From assembly GCA_045132495.1 (NCBI GenBank), contig JBGUSK010000106.1, forward strand, positions 1 to 64,000: 64,000 nt of DNA, in the 5' to 3' direction. The position numbers were made by a program, and so were the translations under genes. This DNA comes from UBA11524 sp045132495 (GTDB lineage: Bacteria; Bacillota; Clostridia; Christensenellales; Aristaeellaceae). Under the pieces are notes generated by a model. It did no database searches and was not told the DNA's origin. It saw nothing but the letters and a program-made list of their open reading frames with translations. This document shows, in pieces, positions 58,052 to 64,000 of the stretch; within the stretch, counting starts at the first letter, position 1; each line of letters begins with the position of its first letter.

Positions 58052-59272
58052 TCAGTCCTCCTTCAGGGTAAATCTCATCACGCACTCGCAATGCTCAGTG
58101 TGCGGAAACATGTCCACAGGAATTGCCTTGATGGCCTTGTACCCGCCCTTGACGAGGAACTTCGCATCCCGCGCCAGGGTCTCGGGGTTGCAGGAGACGT
58201 ACACGATGGTCTTGGGCCTGCAGGTGAGAACAGAGGTCAGGAACCGCTCGTCACTGCCAGAACGGGGCGGGTCCATAATGAGCACGTCCAGGGGGAGGTT
58301 CTCGCGGGCCATCTTCACCATGAAACGCCCTGCGTCCTCGCAGATGAAGTCCGCATTGGCCGTCTGGTTGAGTCGGGCATTGACCTTGGCGTCCCGCACA
58401 GCGTCCGCGTTGAGCTCCACGCCTATGAGCCGCTTCACCCGATCCGCCGCGCAAAGGCCGATGGTGCCTGTGCCGCAGTAAGCGTCCAGGAGGGTCTCGG
58501 AGCCGGTCAGTCCGGCGAAGGAGAGGGCCGTCTGGTAGAGCACCTCAGTTTGGCGGGCGTTGACCTGGTAGAAGGACTGCGGGCTGATGCGGAAGCGTTT
58601 GCCGCACAGCTCGTCCTCCATGTAGCCGGGGCCGTAGAGCGGGTAGTCCTTCGTGCCGAGGACCATGCTGGTCTCCCGCTGGTTGACGTTGAGCACGACG
58701 GTGGTGATCTCGGGATGCTTCTGCGTGAGCTCCGCGACGAAGGCCTTGCCCCCGGGGAACTCGCTGGCCGTAGCCACGAGGATCACCATGATCTGCCCGG
58801 TATGATGCCCTGTCCGCACCAGCACATGGCGCAGGAAGCCGCGATGGGTGTTCTCATTGTAAATGCGCAGCTTATAGCGGGGGATCATCCCCACGATGGT
58901 CTGGATGATGCGGTCAGCGCGCCCGTCCTCGATGAGGCAGCCCTGCACGGGCACGACCCGGTGGGTTCCCCGCTGATACACGCCGGAAACGGGCTGTTTG
59001 GTCTTGAAGTCCGTGCCGATGACGGCATGCACCTTGTTGCGGTAATGCCAGGGGTCGTCCATGCCGAGGATGGGCTCCACCTTGCAAATGCCGGACAGCA
59101 GCTTCTCCACTGCGGATTGCTTCAGCTTCAGCTGGTCGGGGTAGGGGATGTGTACGCTGGTACAGCCGCCGCAGCGGTTGGCGTAGGGGCAGGGGGAGGT
59201 GGGAAAATCGGAATTCGGAATTCGGAATACGGAATTTGGTTTGCGGGGACGAGGGCTGCATTGCTTGTTCAT
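58052..59272 (-). CDS. rlmD: 23S rRNA (uracil-5-)-methyltransferase, RlmD/RumA-like
   Basis: The enzyme adds a methyl group to C5 of a uridine (or tRNA/rRNA target) using S-adenosylmethionine. The 406-residue protein has the Fe-S cluster cysteines in CPYANRCGGC near the N-terminus, the SAM motif LLDAYCGTGTIGL, the PPR signature MDPPRSG, and the nucleophile Cys in VYVSCNPETLARD. No TRAM domain precedes the cluster. The first 28 residues contain SVFRIPNSDF, which is encoded by the heptanucleotide repeat. ATG at 59272 lacks a clear ribosome site, so the true start may differ. Confidence 0.88.
   Translation of the reverse strand: MNKQCSPRPRKPNSVFRIPNSDFPTSPCPYANRCGGCTSVHIPYPDQLKLKQSAVEKLLSGICKVEPILGMDDPWHYRNKVHAVIGTDFKTKQPVSGVYQRGTHRVVPVQGCLIEDGRADRIIQTIVGMIPRYKLRIYNENTHRGFLRHVLVRTGHHTGQIMVILVATASEFPGGKAFVAELTQKHPEITTVVLNVNQRETSMVLGTKDYPLYGPGYMEDELCGKRFRISPQSFYQVNARQTEVLYQTALSFAGLTGSETLLDAYCGTGTIGLCAADRVKRLIGVELNADAVRDAKVNARLNQTANADFICEDAGRFMVKMARENLPLDVLIMDPPRSGSDERFLTSVLTCRPKTIVYVSCNPETLARDAKFLVKGGYKAIKAIPVDMFPHTEHCECVMRFTLKED
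59208..59239. repeat. Heptanucleotide repeat near the start of rlmD
   Basis: CGGAATT units (two perfect, one CGGAATA and one CGGAATT extension) lie within codons 13-22 of the rlmD-like frame and encode SVFRIPNSDF, between the start codon and the Fe-S cysteines. Confidence 0.85.
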
Positions 59273-59313
59273 GATGAACTCCTGTCGGTAGATTCAGTTT
59301 GATGATAACACGG

Positions 59314-59469
59314 TTGAAGGTTGGAGTCAATCTGTGGTATAATAAAAGTAACACGCGAGCGCAGCCAAACCGAAGGAGCGCGACTCGATCGCGAAAAGGG
59401 AGTCCAGAGGGCCTAAGGCCCTTTGGCAGGGTCCAGGGGCAGCGCCCCTGGGTCAATCTGTGGTATAAT
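59314..59469 (+). promoter_or_regulatory. Duplicated core promoter of addB with 108-base insert
   Basis: TTGAAG (59314-59319), 18 bases and TATAAT (59338-59343) make the distal promoter. The 18 bases GTCAATCTGTGGTATAAT occur at 59326-59343 and again at 59452-59469, so a second extended -10 (TGGTATAAT) lies 33 bases before the addB start. Between them is a GC-rich insert with the palindromes GGCC-TAA-GGCC and CCAGGGGC-A-GCGCCCCTGG. Confidence 0.7.
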
Positions 59470-59501
59470 GGGTTCAAGAAATTTTGAAGGGAGGGGCAAG
59501 C

Positions 59502-62500
59502 GTGCAAGTGAAGATCATCGGTGGACGCGCCGGGCGGCTGCTGCCCCATATCTTGCCGCAGATCGGCGAGTGCCGCAGGACTGGTACGCGGGTGATCCTC
59601 CTCGTGCCGGAGCAGTACACATTGCAGGCGGAGCGGGAAATCATCGCTGGCCTCAAATTGCCAGGCCTGCTGGATGTGGAAGTCCTGTCCCCCCGCAGGC
59701 TGACGCGGCGGATCCGCGAAAGCGGCGGACATGGCCCTCTCGCCCCGCTGGACGCTGCAGGACGCAGCATGGCCATCGCCCAGGCGCTGACGCAGGTGCA
59801 GGATGATCTGTCCTACTACAAGCGGGTGGCGCTCACGCCGAATCTGCCGGATAAGCTGAGCGTCCTCATGGCGGATATGCAGCGCGCAGGCCTGACCCCG
59901 GAGGACGTCGCCCAACACGCGGAAAGTATGAAGTCCGGCGCCCTCAAGGCCAAGGAAGGCGATGTGGCCCGTATCTGGTCGGCCTATCTGGACGTGATCG
60001 AAGGCCGCTTCGCTGATGAAACCATGCAGCAGCAGGATATGCGCAGCCGCCTCATCCCCAGCGGAGTCATGAATGACGCAGCGGTGTTTGTGTATGGCTT
60101 CGACGTGCTGCCGGGGCCGATGTGTGAGCTGCTCTGCGAGTGCGCGAAGGTCTGCCAAAGCCTTACCGTCACCATGACCATGGACGCGGCGGATGCTCCC
60201 GACGGGCGGATCTTCCTCACCCAGAGGTCGAGCGCGGCGCAGCTGATGAAGCGCCTTGAGGCAGCGGAGATCCCCGTGGAATGGCGGTATCTGCCGATCA
60301 GGGAGGAGGCGATGTCTCCCCTGCGATACCTGGAAAGAAAGCTGTTTGACCGTCAGGCGAAGCCCTACGACGGGTCGGGGGATGGCATTGCCATCCATGC
60401 GGCTGCGACTCCATACGCCGAGGCGACCCACATCGCCCGGCAGCTGAAAACCTGGCATGACGAAGGCGTCGCCTGGCAGCATATGACCATCGCCATGGCC
60501 GACGGAAACAGTATGGCGGGCATCCTGGCCACGACCCTCGCGGCAGCAGGTGTGCCCCACTATGTCGCCCGCAAGGACAGCGCTCTGCGCCACGGCCTCA
60601 CCCGGATGCTGCTGGGAGCCCTGCGCGCCGCCACCGGCGGGTATGCGACCCTTGATGTGCTCCACATGATGAAGAGCGGCTTCTCGCCCCTGACGGCGCA
60701 GGAGGCCCACTTTCTGGAGAACTATGCCCTTGAAAACGGCGTGGATCACCAACGCTGGTGCAAGCCCTTCACGCGAGGCGACAAGGCCGAGGCTGCGGAG
60801 AAATTGCGTTTGCGGCTGATCACCCCGGTGGAAGTGCTGCGGGAGCGCCTTCGCGAAGCGAAAAGCGCGGCCCAGTCCGTGGAGGCGGTGTTCCGGCTGC
60901 TGGAGGATGTGAATGCCTACCAGACCCTGCTTGGTCGCGAGGCAGAGCTTCTCCGCCGCGGCATGGGGGCTGAGGCCGCATCCAACCGGCAGGTATGGCA
61001 GCTCATCATGGATCTGCTGGATCAGCTCCACGCCCTCCTGGGCGAACGGAGAGCTGCGATGAAGGACATTGCCCGGTTCGTCACCAGCGGCCTGACCGGC
61101 GCAAGTATTGCCAGTCTGCCGCCCCAGCCGGAGGCGGTCATGATCGGCGAGGCCGGACACCTGCTGACGGGCCGCATCGACGCGCTGGTGCTCTGCGGCA
61201 TGCAGGACGGTGCGATGGCGTCAGGTCAGGACAGCCTGATCACCGAGGCAGAGCGGCGGATGATGTCGGAGGGCTTCGAGCGTCCCATCGGCCTCACCCG
61301 CCAGGAAACCGCAGCCCTGCGTCAGTCGGACTTCTACCGAACCATCGCCCTGCCGCAAAAGAGGCTGCTGATCACCTTCGCCCAGGGCGGACAGGACGGC
61401 ACAGCCCTTCGCCCCGCAAGTCTGGTGGATGATGTGCGTCACTTGTTCCCCGATGTGCCGGTGACCGGCGGTGTGACGGCGGACGGCAGTGATGATCTGC
61501 CCCTGTCGCCTCAGCTGGCGCTGGACGCGCTGGCCCCGAAGCTCCGGGCCCTGAGTGATGGTCTGATCGACGAGCTTCCCCCCGCCTGGACGAATGCTTT
61601 GCGGTGGCTGTGGCAGTCTGAAGTCTGGCATGAACGCACCCGGCAGGTGGTGGCAAGTGCAGTGTCGGGCGGGCCTGACGGCAGACTGCCCATTGAATTG
61701 ACCCGGAAGGTCTTTACCCAGGATACGGTGTCCATCAGCCGGCTGGAGAGGTTTGCGAGCTGCCCCTACCAGCATTATGTGGACTACGGCCTTAAGCCCG
61801 TCAAGCGGGAAGCCTGGGCCTTCGAGGCGGATGATGTGGGCGATTTCTACCACGCAGCATTGCAGAGTTTTGCCCATGCGGCGCTGAATCATCCCAACTG
61901 GCCTGACCTCCCGGAGGAGGACGTGGATGCGCTGATGGAGGAAGTTCTGCGCCCCCTGACCGCCCAGTGGCAGGACGGACCCCTCGCTGATACCCCCGCC
62001 CAGCAGCTGCAAGGCGAAAAGTATGTCCGCACGGTGAAACGCGCCGCATGGCTGTTCACGAGGCAGGCGAAGTCCAGCCGCTTCCGCACGGTGGGCGAGG
62101 AGGTCGAATTCGGCACGGAAGGCGGACTGCCCCCGGTGGTGCTGACCCTGAAGGATGGGCGGCGCATCGCCCTTCGCGGCAAGATCGACCGCATTGACCG
62201 CTGGGACGGCGACGACGGCGCATATTTGCGGGTGATCGACTACAAGTCCGCCAGGAAGGACATCGACCCCACAAGACTGTGGTATGGTCTGCAGCTTCAG
62301 CTGATGCTCTACCTGCAGGCGGCCTCCCAGGGCATGAAGGGCAATGCGGCGGGCGCGTTCTACTTCCGGGTGAATGACCCTCTGGTGGACGCGGAGGACG
62401 TGAAGTCCGCAGCGGAAGCCGCCATCGCAAAGACCTTGCAGCTCAAGGGCGTGGTGCTCTCCGACGTAAAGGTTGTCTCCGCCATGGACGCGCAGGGTGA

Positions 62501-62831
62501 TGCCCTGGGCAAGATCTTCAACAAGGACGGGTCTGTGACGTCCGGCACCAACGCCTACTCCAAAGAGGAGATGCAGGCACTCCTTGACCATACGAGGCAG
62601 ACCGCTGCGGAGCTGGCGGACGGCATCCGGGAGGGCGATATCTCCGTCAGTCCGGCCCAGGTCAAGGCGTGGAGTGCCTGTCAGTGGTGCGAGTATGCCG
62701 CCGTGTGCGGGTTTGACCCGGCCTTGCCCCATTGTACAAAGCGTGTACTTCCTCCCATGGGCAGGCAGGAATTGGCGGACAGGCTGGCGAATGATAACGG
62801 TGAATCCCCCGTGGATGCGAAGAACGAATGA
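59502..62831 (+). CDS. addB: ATP-dependent nuclease subunit B
   Basis: AddB is the second nuclease/inactive helicase subunit of the AddAB recombination enzyme that processes double-strand ends. The 1109 residues match AddB. The N-terminal VILLVPEQYTLQAEREII is typical, and the C-terminal nuclease shows RVIDYKSARKDI with the catalytic Asp-x-Lys. Four cysteines (SCPYQHYVDYG and WSACQWCEYAAVC) form its Fe-S cluster. The N-terminal Walker A region reads GGRAGRLLPHIL and lacks the usual GKT. GTG 59502 is chosen, with GGGAGGGG upstream. The partner addA is not in the window; the next gene is unrelated. Confidence 0.93.
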   Translation: MQVKIIGGRAGRLLPHILPQIGECRRTGTRVILLVPEQYTLQAEREIIAGLKLPGLLDVEVLSPRRLTRRIRESGGHGPLAPLDAAGRSMAIAQALTQVQDDLSYYKRVALTPNLPDKLSVLMADMQRAGLTPEDVAQHAESMKSGALKAKEGDVARIWSAYLDVIEGRFADETMQQQDMRSRLIPSGVMNDAAVFVYGFDVLPGPMCELLCECAKVCQSLTVTMTMDAADAPDGRIFLTQRSSAAQLMKRLEAAEIPVEWRYLPIREEAMSPLRYLERKLFDRQAKPYDGSGDGIAIHAAATPYAEATHIARQLKTWHDEGVAWQHMTIAMADGNSMAGILATTLAAAGVPHYVARKDSALRHGLTRMLLGALRAATGGYATLDVLHMMKSGFSPLTAQEAHFLENYALENGVDHQRWCKPFTRGDKAEAAEKLRLRLITPVEVLRERLREAKSAAQSVEAVFRLLEDVNAYQTLLGREAELLRRGMGAEAASNRQVWQLIMDLLDQLHALLGERRAAMKDIARFVTSGLTGASIASLPPQPEAVMIGEAGHLLTGRIDALVLCGMQDGAMASGQDSLITEAERRMMSEGFERPIGLTRQETAALRQSDFYRTIALPQKRLLITFAQGGQDGTALRPASLVDDVRHLFPDVPVTGGVTADGSDDLPLSPQLALDALAPKLRALSDGLIDELPPAWTNALRWLWQSEVWHERTRQVVASAVSGGPDGRLPIELTRKVFTQDTVSISRLERFASCPYQHYVDYGLKPVKREAWAFEADDVGDFYHAALQSFAHAALNHPNWPDLPEEDVDALMEEVLRPLTAQWQDGPLADTPAQQLQGEKYVRTVKRAAWLFTRQAKSSRFRTVGEEVEFGTEGGLPPVVLTLKDGRRIALRGKIDRIDRWDGDDGAYLRVIDYKSARKDIDPTRLWYGLQLQLMLYLQAASQGMKGNAAGAFYFRVNDPLVDAEDVKSAAEAAIAKTLQLKGVVLSDVKVVSAMDAQGDALGKIFNKDGSVTSGTNAYSKEEMQALLDHTRQTAAELADGIREGDISVSPAQVKAWSACQWCEYAAVCGFDPALPHCTKRVLPPMGRQELADRLANDNGESPVDAKNE

Positions 62832-62868
62832 AAAACAGTCTGTTTTGCAGGAATCTTCCCCGGAGGGA

Positions 62869-62897
62869 TTGCATCTTTGGCAAAAATGGTTTATAAT
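62869..62897 (+). promoter_or_regulatory. Promoter of the small P-loop protein gene
   Basis: TTGCAT (62869-62874), 17 bases and TATAAT (62892-62897) lie about 42 bases before the start at 62939, with GAAGGAGG at the ribosome site. Confidence 0.75.
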
Positions 62898-62938
62898 CGT
62901 ATCAAGAGAATTATCTCTATTGAAGGAGGCGTTTTCCC

Positions 62939-63349
62939 ATGATTAAGATTATCGCAGGCAACAAGGGCTCCGGCAAGACCAAGCGGCTCATCGATATGAC
63001 CAATGACGTCGCCAAGACCGCCGCTGGCAATGTTGTGTTCCTGGATAAGGACAACAGCTACATGTACGAGATCGACCGCGCGGTCCGTTTCGTCAACGTG
63101 AACGATTATCACGTGTCCTCCGCTGAAATGTTCCTGGGCTTCCTGGGCGGCATGCTGGCGAGCAACTACGACATCTCCACCATCTTTGTGGATGCGTTCC
63201 TGAAGCTGGTCAAGATCGATATCGCCACGGCTGACTGGTTCTTCTCCAGCCTGGAGGAGTACGGCAAGAAGCATGACGTGACCTTTGTGCTGTCCGTCAG
63301 CGCTGATCCTGAGACGCTGCCTGAGTTCTGCAAGGCCTACGTCATCTAA
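62939..63349 (+). CDS. Small P-loop NTPase-like protein, function unknown
   Basis: The 136-residue protein begins IKIIAGNKGSGKTKRLIDMT, with Walker A (GNKGSGKT) at 8-15, and has a possible Walker B strand in ISTIFVDAFLKL followed by a C-terminal FVLSVSADPETLP. It is too short for a complete RecA or ABC fold. Proteins of this kind are conserved in Clostridia and are sometimes annotated by similarity to ATP-binding domains. It has its own promoter and stands alone. Function unknown. Confidence 0.75.
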   Translation: MIKIIAGNKGSGKTKRLIDMTNDVAKTAAGNVVFLDKDNSYMYEIDRAVRFVNVNDYHVSSAEMFLGFLGGMLASNYDISTIFVDAFLKLVKIDIATADWFFSSLEEYGKKHDVTFVLSVSADPETLPEFCKAYVI

Positions 63350-63362
63350 TCAAAACTCCGTC

Positions 63363-63390
63363 AGGGCGGTGGTGATCGTGCTGCCGCCCT
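63363..63390 (+). terminator. Possible terminator of the P-loop gene
   Basis: AGGGCGG (63363-63369) pairs with CCGCCCT (63384-63390); the tail GTTCCTTTGCTCTTTC is T-rich but has no unbroken run. TATACA (63417-63422) behind it may be the -10 of thrC. Confidence 0.45.
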
Positions 63391-63530
63391 GTTCCTTTGC
63401 TCTTTCACGATGGATTGTATACAATGACTGCTTCTCAACAGGACAGGGAAGGTCTGCGTTTGGCCTGTTCTGCTCAGAATCAGTCATCTGACATCAATAT
63501 AGATTTGGAGTGTGATTCCCATGTCTTTCT

Positions 63531-64000
63531 TCTCCACCCGAGGCGGCGCGGCAGTCACCGCATCCCAGGCGATCCTCTACGGCCTTGCTCCTGACGGCGG
63601 CCTCTATGTCCCTGCCATGTTCCCGCCCATCAGCCTGCAGAAGATCGGCAGTCTGACGGAGATGGACTACCGCCAGCGCGCCTGCGCGATCCTCAAGACC
63701 TACCTGGAGGACTTCTCCATCCCGGAGATCGAAGCGGCTCTGGCTGCTGCTTATGATGAGAAGAAGTTTGACGATCCCGCCATCGCCCCTATGAAGAAGA
63801 TCGATGACGAGACCTGGGTGCTGGAGCTGTTCCACGGCCCGACCCTGGCCTTCAAGGATATGGCGCTGCAGCTGCTGCCCCACCTGACCACCCTGTCCGC
63901 AAAGAAGAACGGCGAGGAGCGTGAAGTGTCCATTCTGGTGGCGACCTCCGGCGATACCGGCAAGGCGGCCCTGGAGGGCTTCAAGGACGTGCCCGGCACC
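63531..64000 (+). CDS. thrC: Threonine synthase, N-terminal part (cut by window edge)
   Basis: Threonine synthase converts O-phosphohomoserine to threonine with pyridoxal phosphate. The visible 156 residues begin MSFFSTRGGAAVTASQAILY and include LAPDGGLYVP, typical of the longer ThrC branch, then LELFHGPTLAFKDMALQLL with the PLP-binding Lys, and ILVATSGDTGKAALEGFKD, the phosphate-binding loop. The start at 63531 has GGAG ten bases upstream. The rest of the gene lies beyond 64000. Confidence 0.95.

Noticed and set aside
63391..63530. T-box or amino-acid leader before thrC
   Set aside because: No T-box sequence (GGTGG/ACCGCG type) or run of Thr codons is visible in the leader.

Overview
The window is a GC-rich stretch of a Firmicute-like genome. 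The gene content fits an anaerobic, plant-fibre-degrading member of the Clostridia: Gram-positive type SpoIIM/YlbJ-like, YolD, FakA/DegV, AddB, RadA and PIN-TRAM proteins, strong AGGAGG ribosome sites, and signal peptides of the MKKIVxLLL type. A Christensenellales- or Oscillospirales-like gut or rumen bacterium is my inference; nothing in the window fixes the species. I see no rRNA, tRNA, CRISPR array or intact mobile element.

Layout. 0.1-2.6 kb: a small membrane protein, then a Y-family polymerase with its YolD-like partner under LexA-type boxes. 2.7-9.3 kb: an L-rhamnose operon (rhaM-rhaB-rhaA-rhaD, minus strand) divergent from a GH112 phosphorylase, probably of the galactosyl-rhamnose type. 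9.4-14.8 kb: a sugar ABC importer (ATPase, two permeases, binding protein) plus a secreted protein. 15.3-30 kb: GH28, GH43, a Gld-type ABC export module with a DUF4340 protein, a membrane AraC sensor, and an LplA/YtcQ-YteP-YtcP-type oligosaccharide importer with two binding proteins. 30-33 kb: an (alpha/alpha)6 glycosidase and a GH10 enzyme. Together 2.7-33 kb looks like a pectin (rhamnogalacturonan) and hemicellulose utilisation region: enzymes trim side chains and backbone, ABC importers bring in oligosaccharides, GH112 phosphorolysis releases L-rhamnose, and RhaMABD takes it to DHAP and lactaldehyde.

33-64 kb is more housekeeping: a degraded serine recombinase beside an XRE regulator, an M20 peptidase with two membrane partners, DegV, GDPD, an MFS carrier, a radA operon, an unusual long ECF-type sigma factor with two membrane neighbours, a DUF2975/HTH cassette, a GNAT enzyme, YlbJ-like, polA, a free-standing FakA-like domain, a heterodimeric ABC exporter, SGNH hydrolase, RlmD-like methyltransferase, addB, a P-loop protein, and the start of thrC.

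The most unusual material is between genes. A roughly 115-base element follows the stop codon directly in three unrelated genes, always in the same orientation to transcription, and its hairpins change in a compensating way. A palindromic family of 124-210 bases also sits just behind stop codons. A heptanucleotide repeat, free of stop codons in all six frames, lies inside or at the start of three coding sequences. An 18-base core-promoter duplication flanks a 108-base insert in front of addB.
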